A stretch of DNA of 6,271 nt, taken from Muribaculaceae bacterium (GTDB lineage: Bacteria; Bacteroidota; Bacteroidia; Bacteroidales; Muribaculaceae). Positions 1-6,155 of the stretch are shown one piece after another. The stretch covers positions 1 to 6,271 of the forward strand of contig JABUUJ010000068.1 of assembly GCA_021443235.1 (NCBI GenBank), in the 5' to 3' direction. The stretch's first letter is position 1. The number at the start of each line of letters is the position of its first letter. Position numbers and translations under genes: made by a program. The notes under the pieces were generated by a model, which worked only from the letters and a program-made list of their open reading frames with translations, was not told the DNA's origin and did no database searches.

Positions 1-233
1 CTATGGCATCCTGTCACGAGTCACATAGACCTTCTATTAATCAAGGTCAAATAGTATATCGTTGCCTTTTTTATCCCAACATTGTTCAGCCACGAAAGCA
101 GCAAGACATTTTTATTTTTGCGAGCAGAAGCGAGCTATATTTTTCAAGGACAAAATATGTGTTGTTGCAATATTTTGTGGAAATATGGACCAGCGTTTGT
201 AAAAATATTTCGTTTGATTGAAAAAATGGTTCC

Positions 234-279
234 ATGTAACGAATTTGCAAGCGAATGTAACATTTGTTATATATGTAAG
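234..279. promoter_or_regulatory. Phased ATGTAAC direct repeats, possible activator site
   Basis: ATGTAAC occurs at 234-240 and again at 255-261, exactly 21 bases apart, which is two helical turns. A third, imperfect copy, ATGTAAG, is at 273-279. The second copy overlaps a short inverted repeat, TAAC-ATTT-GTTA (258-269). The set lies roughly 30 to 75 bases upstream of the presumed transcription start, where activators usually bind, and the -33 box there is weak. A response regulator or hybrid two-component sensor is a natural candidate for a fructan locus, but none is seen here. Confidence 0.25.
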
Positions 280-293
280 CGCGTGTATATTAG

Positions 294-301
294 TAAATTT
301 G
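294..301 (+). promoter_or_regulatory. Candidate Bacteroidetes -7 promoter element
   Basis: TAAATTTG matches the Bacteroidetes sigma-ABfr -7 consensus TAnnTTTG exactly and lies 56 bases before the dockerin-protein ATG. Transcription would start near 307-310, giving a leader of about 50 nt that is A-rich and lacks a Shine-Dalgarno sequence. The -33 element is poor: the nearest TTTG (263-266) is 27 nt upstream instead of about 19-21, and only a weak TATG (272-275) stands at the usual distance. A weak -33 would fit a promoter that needs an activator. A second perfect box, TATTTTTG at 113-120, could start a longer leader. Confidence 0.45.
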
Positions 302-310
302 CACTGCAAA
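298..310. promoter_or_regulatory. 13-nt palindrome over the presumed transcription start
   Basis: TTTGCA-C-TGCAAA is a perfect inverted repeat with 6-bp arms and a single central base. It overlaps the last four bases of the -7 box and the presumed transcription start, where a dimeric repressor would block initiation. One half-site, TTTGCA, recurs at 244-249. No regulator gene is present in the window, so the operator role is inferred from symmetry and position only. Confidence 0.3.
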
Positions 311-357
311 CGATGCAGAACTCAACAAAAAATCAAATAACAAAAAAAACTAAGACA

Positions 358-1863
358 ATGAAAAAATCGATTCTCTTTACACTTTGCGCAGTGGCCGCGA
401 TGAGCCTCTCGGCTCGCGACATCCTGTGGAACGGCGACAACGCCGAGGTGTTAACCGCCGACGGATGGTGGGACCGCTGCCAGCCCGTGGTGGTTGACGA
501 CAACGGCAACAACGTACTCAAATTCACAATCTATCCCGACGGACAGGGCGTGGAAGGCGCTCAGCCCTGGGAACGCAACAACATCGCCAAAGGTTTCGGC
601 GGCCGCGACTTCACCTCAAAGCGCGTAACCGTGCGCATCAAGAAAGCCACCCCCGGCAACGTGCGCCTCGTGCTCGAGAAAATCAACAACGGCAGCGACT
701 ACACCGTTGCCAAGTGGTATGACGGCAATGGCGAGTGGCGCACACTCACCTTCGACTTCAACGGCCGCTTCCAGAGCGACAACACCGTCGACGTGCTGCA
801 AATCTACACGCACATCGAGGGCGGCACCGGCACCGAGGACGTGTATATGGACGACCTCACCATCGAGGATCTCCCCGAGGTAAAGAAACTTGACAATGCG
901 ACCGTTTTCACGGGCTCGTGGGCCAAAGGCATCAACTGCGACATCACTGCCGGCTGGAAAGAGTACGATTACGACGACTTTGCCACCCTCGACCCCGAGG
1001 CACTTGATGCCCCCACTTTCGATATGACTCAGGCCGTAGTGCTGGGCAACGACTGGGACCTCGAGACCACCAAGCTCAGAGAGTGCCTCGAGACCTCAAA
1101 GTACAATATGATTATCTACACTAACCGCACCATGGGCAACCTGTGGAACGTGGTTAATGGCGGCATTGCCGACAACATCTACCTCTTTGAAGGCAAGCCT
1201 CTCCTCATCCCCACAGCGTTCACCGCACGCAACATCACCTTCGAGACTTCGCTGGGCACATCGCTCAAGGCACTGGTGCTGCCCTTCAACGTGAGCGTGG
1301 TGAAGAGCGGCGACGTGGACCTCACCGAGGATGACTACCGCACCAGCGTGATTTACATGATTGGTGGCAACGGCATCACCACTGCCTATTCTGAAGTAAC
1401 CGCCAACGAGCCTTTCATGATCAAGGGCAAGAAGGAATTTGAGAAAATCGTGTTCTGTGGCGCTGAGCAGCTTATCGAGGCAACCACCACCAACGACTTG
1501 GGCGACGGCACCTTCTGGGCCAACTACAGCACGCGCATCAACCCCGCCAACGTCAACTATGCCCCCGCAACCATCGACGGCAAGGACCTGTTTGTGAAGA
1601 TTGCCGAGGAGTTCCAGAACGAGCCCTTCCACGCCTATATACGCAGCGAGGCCGGCTACGACAACTTTGTGGTTGACGGCGTGGTTCCTTTCAGCGGCGA
1701 CGTGAATGGCGACGGCGTGGTCGACATCCAGGACGTAAACCTCACAATCAACATCATTCTGGGTTCAAGCGAATATAGCGTTGCCGCCGACATGAACGGC
1801 GATGGTATTATAGACATTATTGACATGAACTGCATCATCAACATTATCCTTGGCAAAATTTAA
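358..1863 (+). CDS. Secreted dockerin-domain protein, probably glycan-binding
   Basis: This 501-residue protein has a signal peptide (residues 1 to about 19: KK, a hydrophobic core, then SLSA). It has no lipobox cysteine, so it is exported but probably not lipid-anchored. Residues about 22-170 are rich in Asp, Asn, Gly and aromatics with alternating beta-strand patterns, ending YMDDLTIEDL; this looks like a carbohydrate-binding beta-sandwich, by pattern only. Residues about 270-435 (ALVLPFNV, TANEPFMIKG, FHAYIRSE) resemble a beta module I recall from many Bacteroidales secreted proteins. The C-terminus is a type I dockerin-like pair of calcium loops: D448-N450-D452-D456-D459 and D478-N480-D482-D486-D489, each followed by an NIILG helix end. 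No catalytic signature is recognised. The start at 358 is chosen because the signal peptide begins there. GH32 follows after 11 nt, so the two are probably co-transcribed. The exact function is unknown; a fructan-binding or scaffold role is inference. Confidence 0.85.
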   Translation: MKKSILFTLCAVAAMSLSARDILWNGDNAEVLTADGWWDRCQPVVVDDNGNNVLKFTIYPDGQGVEGAQPWERNNIAKGFGGRDFTSKRVTVRIKKATPGNVRLVLEKINNGSDYTVAKWYDGNGEWRTLTFDFNGRFQSDNTVDVLQIYTHIEGGTGTEDVYMDDLTIEDLPEVKKLDNATVFTGSWAKGINCDITAGWKEYDYDDFATLDPEALDAPTFDMTQAVVLGNDWDLETTKLRECLETSKYNMIIYTNRTMGNLWNVVNGGIADNIYLFEGKPLLIPTAFTARNITFETSLGTSLKALVLPFNVSVVKSGDVDLTEDDYRTSVIYMIGGNGITTAYSEVTANEPFMIKGKKEFEKIVFCGAEQLIEATTTNDLGDGTFWANYSTRINPANVNYAPATIDGKDLFVKIAEEFQNEPFHAYIRSEAGYDNFVVDGVVPFSGDVNGDGVVDIQDVNLTINIILGSSEYSVAADMNGDGIIDIIDMNCIINIILGKI

Positions 1864-1874
1864 ATCACAGCAAT

Positions 1875-3737
1875 ATGAAGAAGACTATCGTGTGTGGCAT
1901 CTTTGCCCTGATGACTGCGGCAATGGCGAGCACAGCACTCGCACAGCCTGTCAACTATAACTCGACCGTGGCAATGCCCGAGCGTGGGCTCACCATCCAC
2001 TTCCTGGGCGCCGACAACGGCATGGTGCGCATCACCGGCGACGGAAAGTATGTGCTGCTGCCCGTTGAGGAAAGCGCCCCCGACGCCTATATACGCGTTG
2101 ACGTGAACAGCAAGCTCGAGCACGAGTTCAACTGCCGCCTGGCGCAGACCAAGGTCGACTACTACGTGCCTTTTGACCTCACCCCCTACCGCAAGCTGGG
2201 CAAGGTGCTGCTCGACATGCGCCACCCCCACGAGGGACGCAACTCGCGTCCTGCCCGCGAGGCAATGTGGGCCAAGCACATCAAGCTGAGCAACACTTTC
2301 GACACCAAGAACACCGAGAAATTCCGCCCGCTGCTGCACTTCACCCCCATCTACGGCTGGATGAACGACCCCAACGGCATGGTTTACAAAGACGGTGAGT
2401 ACCACCTGAGCTTCCAGTATGGCCCCTATGGCTCGACATGGAACAACATGACTTGGGGACACGCCGTGAGCCGCGACATGATCACTTGGGAGCAGCTCGA
2501 CCACATCATCATTCCCAACGGACTGGGCGCTATCTTCAGCGGCAGCTCGGTTGTCGACAAGAACAACACCGCCGGCTTTGGCCGCGACGCCATCATCGCC
2601 ATCTTCACCAGCGCCGGCCACAAGCAGATTCAGTCGCTCGCCTATAGCAACGACAACGGCCGCACCTATAAGATTTATGACGGCAACCCCATCATCAGCA
2701 GCGACAAGGAGTGCCGCGACCCCAACATGTTCTGGAACGAGAAGACCGGTCGCTGGAACCTCGTCTTGGCGTCGCCACTCGAGCACGAGGACATATTCTA
2801 CAGCAGCACCAACCTCAAGGACTGGACTTTTGAGAGTTCGTTTGGCAAGGGCTATGGCTGCCAGGAGGGCATCTGGGAATGCCCCGACCTGATGCAACTG
2901 CCCGTGCGCGGCACCAACGAGAAGAAGTGGGTGCTGGTGTGCAACATCAACCCCGGCTTTATCTACGGCGGCAGCGGCACACAGTATTTCATCGGCGAAT
3001 TTGACGGGCACAAGTTCACCTGCGACGACGCTCCCGGCGTGACCAAGTGGATGGACTGGGGCAAGGACCACTATGCCACCGTGAGCTGGGCCAACGCTCC
3101 CCAAGACCGTCACCTCGCTATCGCATGGATGAGCAACTGGCAGTATGCCGACCGCGTGCCCACCATGCAGTTCCGCAGTGCCAACTCGATTCCCCGCGAG
3201 CTCGACCTCTTCCGCGATGACGACGGCAAGCTCCAGATGGGCGTGAACCCCGTAAAGGAATTTGACAGCTACCGCGGCACCGCCATCAAGTATGGCTCGT
3301 TTGCCTTCAACAACAAGGCCGTGAGCAAGGCTCTGCCAAAGGAAAACGACGGTGTGTGCGACATCGTGCTTGACCTCAACGCCGGCTCGGCGACACAGGT
3401 CGACATCACACTTTCCAACTCGCTGGGCGAGAAGGTCGTGATGACCTACGACATCGAGGCACGCAAGTTCAGCATGGATCGCAGGAAGAGCGGCATCACC
3501 GACTTCTCGGCCGAGTTCCCAGGCGTCACCGCCGCTCCCGCACCCAAGGGCAAGCAGCAGTCGCTGCGACTCATCATCGACCGCTCGAGCATCGAGGCCT
3601 TTGACGGCCAAGGTCGCTTTGCGATGACCAACCTCGTGTTCCCCAACGAGCCCTACAACACCATCACCGTGGCTGCCAGCAAGGGCAAGGGCAAAGTGAC
3701 TAACCTCACCGTCTATCCCCTCAAGCCAGGGCATTGA
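1875..3737 (+). CDS. Exported GH32 fructan hydrolase (levanase/inulinase type)
   Basis: This 620-residue glycoside hydrolase family 32 enzyme should cleave beta-fructosidic bonds in levan, inulin or sucrose and release fructose. The three family motifs are intact: GWMNDPNG at 161-168 with nucleophile D165, ECRDP at 279-283 with transition-state stabiliser D282, and WECPD at 334-338 with acid/base E335. FSGS (221-224) is also typical. Residues 1-23 form a signal peptide ending ALA, so Q24 would be the mature N-terminus. The cysteine at position 7 lies too early for a lipobox, so a periplasmic or secreted enzyme is likely. Residues about 25-150 are an extra domain seen ahead of the catalytic part in Bacteroidetes GH32 proteins (I believe Pfam DUF4980). 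The five-bladed propeller spans about 151-445. The C-terminal beta-sandwich follows, with DRSSIEAF (569-576) and LVFPNEPYN (587-595). It is probably an exo-acting fructosidase, but levan versus inulin preference cannot be read from sequence. The stop codon lies inside the first unit of a hexamer repeat array. Confidence 0.97.
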   Translation: MKKTIVCGIFALMTAAMASTALAQPVNYNSTVAMPERGLTIHFLGADNGMVRITGDGKYVLLPVEESAPDAYIRVDVNSKLEHEFNCRLAQTKVDYYVPFDLTPYRKLGKVLLDMRHPHEGRNSRPAREAMWAKHIKLSNTFDTKNTEKFRPLLHFTPIYGWMNDPNGMVYKDGEYHLSFQYGPYGSTWNNMTWGHAVSRDMITWEQLDHIIIPNGLGAIFSGSSVVDKNNTAGFGRDAIIAIFTSAGHKQIQSLAYSNDNGRTYKIYDGNPIISSDKECRDPNMFWNEKTGRWNLVLASPLEHEDIFYSSTNLKDWTFESSFGKGYGCQEGIWECPDLMQLPVRGTNEKKWVLVCNINPGFIYGGSGTQYFIGEFDGHKFTCDDAPGVTKWMDWGKDHYATVSWANAPQDRHLAIAWMSNWQYADRVPTMQFRSANSIPRELDLFRDDDGKLQMGVNPVKEFDSYRGTAIKYGSFAFNNKAVSKALPKENDGVCDIVLDLNAGSATQVDITLSNSLGEKVVMTYDIEARKFSMDRRKSGITDFSAEFPGVTAAPAPKGKQQSLRLIIDRSSIEAFDGQGRFAMTNLVFPNEPYNTITVAASKGKGKVTNLTVYPLKPGH

Positions 3738-3819
3738 CTTTGACATTGACATTGACTTTGACTTTGACATTGACTTTGACATTGACTTTGACATTGACAT
3801 TGACATTGACTTTGACATT
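3733..3819. repeat. Hexamer tandem repeat WTTGAC x14
   Basis: Fourteen complete, uninterrupted copies of WTTGAC fill 3733-3816, followed by a partial ATT. Only the first base varies; in order it reads A T A A T T A T A T A A A T. The array starts inside the GH32 stop codon: bases 3735-3737 (TGA) belong to unit 1, and the GH32 frame meets TGA again in each unit. The neighbouring frame beginning at 3733 is open as alternating Ile/Phe and Asp until TAG at 3829. The RNA has no obvious self-complementarity, so this is not a hairpin terminator. It looks like polymerase-slippage expansion and may vary in copy number between strains. Confidence 0.97.
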
Positions 3820-3823
3820 CTTC

Positions 3824-3912
3824 GCCATTAGCCAATAGCCAATAGCCATTAGCCAATAGCCAATAGCCAATAGCCAATAGCCATTAGCCATTAGCCAATA
3901 GCCATTAGCCAA
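3824..3912. repeat. Heptamer tandem repeat GCCAWTA x12
   Basis: Twelve complete copies of GCCAWTA fill 3824-3907, followed by a partial GCCAA. Only the fifth base varies; in order it reads T A A T A A A A T T A T. The first six units form two identical 21-bp blocks (3824-3844 and 3845-3865), so triplets of units were probably duplicated together. The array begins 4 nt after the hexamer array and ends 34 nt before the transporter start codon. Most of the GH32-transporter spacer is therefore repeat DNA. The reverse strand is open across it, which is expected of a stop-free repeat and is not evidence of a gene. Confidence 0.97.
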
Positions 3913-3946
3913 AAAAGAATATTAACAAATAAAAAACATATATAAA

Positions 3947-5116
3947 ATGACTTCACAACAAAAGAATAGCCTTTTCACGCTCATCCCCGTGATGCTGTGC
4001 TTCTTTGCAATGGGATTTGTTGATGTTGTGGGCACTGCCACCAACTATGTGGCCAAGGACCTCAACCTCAGTGAGAGCCAAACGGGCTTCCTGCCCTCGC
4101 TCGTGTTCTTCTGGTTCCTCATCTTCTCGGTGCCCACTGGCATGCTGATGAACAAGATAGGACGCCGCAAGACTGTGCTCGTGAGCCTCGTGATCACAGC
4201 CGTGAGCGTGCTGCTGCCCATCTTCAACAACTCGTTCCCCGTGATGGTGACAAGCTTCTGCCTGCTCGGCATTGGCAACGCCTTCATGCAGACCTCGCTC
4301 AACCCGCTGGTGCAGAACCTCGTGCGTGGCGACAAGCTCGCCTCTACGCTCACCTTCGGCCAGTTTGTGAAGGCTATCGCCTCGTTCAGCGCTCCCTACA
4401 TCGCCATGTGGGGTGCCGCGGCTGTGATGCCTCACTTTGGTCTTGAGTGGCGTGTCATCTTCCCCATCTTCTTTGTGATTGCAGTGCTGGCCATCGTGGC
4501 TCTGGGTGCTACAAGCATCGAGGAGGAGAAGGTTGAGAAGCCCTCTACGTTTGCCGAGTGCCTGGGCTTGCTCAAGAACCCCTTCGTGCTGCTGTGCTTC
4601 ATTGGCATCGTGTGCCATGTGGGTATTGACGTGGGCACCAACACCTACGCTCCCAAGATTCTTGCCGAGCGCCTGGGCGTTGCTGCCACCGAGTGCGCCT
4701 ATGCTACCGGCATCTACTTCCTGTTCCGCACCATCGGCTGCTTCCTGGGCTCGTTCATCCTGCAGCACATGAGTCCGCGCACGTTCTTCGGCATCAGCGT
4801 GACGATGATTGCCTTGGGCCTGGTGGGCATGTTCATTCCCATGGGCGAATGGGGCATGTGGGTGTGCATCGCTCTCATTGGCTTTGGCAACTCTAACGTG
4901 TTTGGCATCATCTTCTCGCAGGCTCTGCTCGATATGCCCGCCAAGGGTAACGAGGTGTCGAGCCTGATGATTATGGGCCTCGTGGGTGGCGCTATTTTCC
5001 CGCCCATCATGGGTGCCGCTGCTGGCGCAATGGGCCAGATTGGCGCTGTGGCTGTGATGCTCGTGGGCGCTGCCTACTTCCTGTTCTACACTCTTAAAAT
5101 CAAAGCAACCAAATAA
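3947..5116 (+). CDS. MFS sugar transporter, FHS/FucP-like, likely fructose importer
   Basis: This 389-residue inner-membrane protein of the major facilitator superfamily has about twelve hydrophobic helices: roughly 10-33, 46-66, 76-93, 98-120, 134-158, 168-188, then 212-232, 247-273, 278-297, 303-325, 337-359 and 365-384. A charged cytoplasmic loop (about 189-208, IEEEKVEK) separates the halves. The helix 2-3 loop carries an MFS motif A variant, GMLMNKIGRRK (65-75). An Asn-Pro in helix 4 (SLNPLV, 117-122) recalls the fucose-galactose-hexose:proton symporters. Its place between a GH32 enzyme and a fructokinase points to fructose uptake by proton symport, which is inferred from context. The ATG at 3947 follows an A-rich stretch. 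The kinase starts 29 nt after its stop, so the two are probably one transcript. Whether transcription crosses the repeats from GH32 is unclear, and I found no good -7 box between them. Confidence 0.93.
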   Translation: MTSQQKNSLFTLIPVMLCFFAMGFVDVVGTATNYVAKDLNLSESQTGFLPSLVFFWFLIFSVPTGMLMNKIGRRKTVLVSLVITAVSVLLPIFNNSFPVMVTSFCLLGIGNAFMQTSLNPLVQNLVRGDKLASTLTFGQFVKAIASFSAPYIAMWGAAAVMPHFGLEWRVIFPIFFVIAVLAIVALGATSIEEEKVEKPSTFAECLGLLKNPFVLLCFIGIVCHVGIDVGTNTYAPKILAERLGVAATECAYATGIYFLFRTIGCFLGSFILQHMSPRTFFGISVTMIALGLVGMFIPMGEWGMWVCIALIGFGNSNVFGIIFSQALLDMPAKGNEVSSLMIMGLVGGAIFPPIMGAAAGAMGQIGAVAVMLVGAAYFLFYTLKIKATK

Positions 5117-5145
5117 TTACCTTTTAGCCAAAACATCAAAACAGT

Positions 5146-6042
5146 ATGGATAACGAGAAGAAATATATCGTCGGTATAGGCGAGGCTCTGTGGGATTGCT
5201 TCCCCGAGGGCAAGAAACTGGGTGGCGCACCTGCCAATTTTGCTTTCCACGTGTCGCAGCACGGCCTTAACGGCATCGCTGTGAGCGCTGTGGGCGACGA
5301 CGAGCTGGGACATGAGCTCATCGACACTCTCAAGTATGAGGATATGGAATATTACATTCCCACTGTGAACTATCCCACTGGCACTGTGCAGGTAACGCTC
5401 AACGAGCGTGGCGTGCCTCAGTATGAGATTTGCGAGAATGTGGCTTGGGACAATGTGGAGTTCACCCCCGAGCTTCAGGACCTTGCACGCAGCTGCCAGG
5501 CAGTGTGCTTCGGGTCGCTCGCTCAGCGCAACAGCGTGACTCGCAACACCATCAAGCGCTTTGTCGACGCTATGCCCAAGGAGGGCGTGCTGCGCGTGTT
5601 TGACATCAACCTGCGCCAGGCTTTCTATAGCAAGGAAATCATTGAGAGCAGCATCGACATGAGCAATGTGCTCAAAATCAACGACGAGGAGCTCGAGGTG
5701 GTTACTCCCATGCTTTCTATCCCCATGGGCACGCAGGAAGAACGTTGCAAGGCTTTGCTTGCCAAGTATCCCGCCCTCGACATCCTTATCCTCACTTGCG
5801 GTGAGGAGGGCAGCCACATCTTTACCCGCGAGATCCACACCTTTGTGTCGACTCCCAAGGTTAAGGTGGCATCGACAGTGGGTGCCGGCGACTCGTTCAC
5901 CGCTACCTTTGTGGCAGGCATCCTGAGTGGCCTCAACGTGGCCGATGCCCACTATCACGCAGTGATGGTGAGTGCCCACGTGTGCACGCACGACGGCGCC
6001 ATGCCCCAGCTCCCCCACCACCTCAAGTGCAATAAAGCCTAA
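5146..6042 (+). CDS. PfkB-family fructokinase
   Basis: This 298-residue cytoplasmic sugar kinase of the ribokinase/PfkB family should phosphorylate fructose with ATP, most likely to fructose 6-phosphate. The N-terminal substrate signature is GEALWDCFPEG (12-22) followed by GGAPANFAFHVSQHG (26-40). The strand DINLR (153-157) and the KINDEE segment (177-182) are typical of the fold. The C-terminal PfkB signature TVGAGDSF (244-251) supplies the GAGD anion hole and catalytic base D249. The residue before it is Ser243, where family members usually have Asp. Length matches a full-size member. The start at 5146 puts the first beta-strand (YIVGIGE) at the usual distance. No Shine-Dalgarno is seen; the 29-nt gap after the transporter is AT-rich and includes TTAGCCAAAA (5124-5133), a 10-mer also found at the end of the heptamer array. 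With the transporter and GH32 it completes a fructan-to-fructose-phosphate route. Confidence 0.95.
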   Translation: MDNEKKYIVGIGEALWDCFPEGKKLGGAPANFAFHVSQHGLNGIAVSAVGDDELGHELIDTLKYEDMEYYIPTVNYPTGTVQVTLNERGVPQYEICENVAWDNVEFTPELQDLARSCQAVCFGSLAQRNSVTRNTIKRFVDAMPKEGVLRVFDINLRQAFYSKEIIESSIDMSNVLKINDEELEVVTPMLSIPMGTQEERCKALLAKYPALDILILTCGEEGSHIFTREIHTFVSTPKVKVASTVGAGDSFTATFVAGILSGLNVADAHYHAVMVSAHVCTHDGAMPQLPHHLKCNKA

Positions 6043-6048
6043 GGTAAT

Positions 6049-6111
6049 GTTTAAAGTTTAGAGTTTATTGTTTAAGGTTTATTGTTTAGAGTTTAGGTTT
6101 TGTGGTTTATA
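6049..6111. repeat. Degenerate heptamer repeat GTTTANN x9
   Basis: Nine consecutive 7-nt units occupy 6049-6111. Eight match GTTTANN exactly, with last two bases AA, GA, TT, AG, TT, GA, GG and, in the ninth unit, TA. The eighth unit is a diverged TTTTGTG. The array starts 7 bases after the fructokinase stop and ends 44 bases before the terminator hairpin. It therefore lies in the 3' untranslated part of the transcript. It has no inverted symmetry. Unlike the array at 3824-3912, two adjacent positions vary freely, so it is either older or under a different constraint. Confidence 0.85.
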
Positions 6112-6155
6112 GAGCTTTTTGAGAAATTCAAGTTCTTGAGCCCAAAACCAATAAG

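Larger units (their letters stand above)
1..357. other. AT-rich upstream intergenic region, no supported gene
   Basis: I see no credible gene here. Frames open across it use AT-rich codons unlike the GC-rich genes downstream, and the open frame running back to position 82 is an upstream extension of the dockerin-protein frame without a signal peptide. A tail of an upstream gene stopping at TAG 26-28 (frame 2) or TAG 52-54 (frame 1) is possible but too short to judge. The stretch contains two perfect TAnnTTTG boxes (113-120 and 294-301), a direct repeat GTCAC at 13-17 and 20-24, GCGAGC at 120-125 and 130-135 (10-bp period), an inverted repeat ATATTT-N5-AAATAT at 170-186, ATGTAAC-type direct repeats at 234-279 and a palindrome at 298-310. 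It most likely carries the control sites of the operon. Confidence 0.7.

Noticed and set aside
82..357. Extension of the dockerin-protein frame upstream to 82
   Set aside because: The added part is AT-rich, has no protein-like composition, would bury the signal peptide and crosses the promoter.
1631..2096. Shared 14-mer ACGCCTATATACGC in the dockerin gene (1631-1644) and GH32 (2083-2096)
   Set aside because: Both encode AYIR in the same phase, so shared codon bias or chance explains it better than a site.
3733..3816. TTGACA copies as a bank of -35 promoter boxes, and TTTG copies as -33 boxes
   Set aside because: Bacteroidetes do not use the E. coli -35 consensus, and no TAnnTTTG lies at the right distance downstream. 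The matches follow from the repeat unit.
1860..3818. Long minus-strand open frame (652 codons) opposite GH32
   Set aside because: It mirrors the GC-rich third positions of GH32. Its start is the MSKSMS repeat encoded by the hexamer array, and it shows no recognisable domain.
3721..3912. Minus-strand frame through both arrays giving ANGYWLM-type and NVKV-type peptide repeats
   Set aside because: A stop-free tandem repeat is open by construction. The start is a TTG inside the array, and there are no promoter or leader features.
3733..3912. Arrays as a CRISPR or as a pairing RNA structure
   Set aside because: Units of 6-7 nt without spacers are not CRISPR. Pairing between ATTGAC and GCCAAT is broken by an A-C mismatch, and the periods 6 and 7 run out of register.
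4432..4896. Several overlapping open frames inside the transporter on both strands
   Set aside because: They are shadows of a GC-rich membrane-protein gene and lack domains or leaders.
6049..6111. GTTTANN array as telomere-like repeats
   Set aside because: Only one unit (GTTTAGG) fits a telomeric permutation. The others vary, and the context is a 3' UTR.
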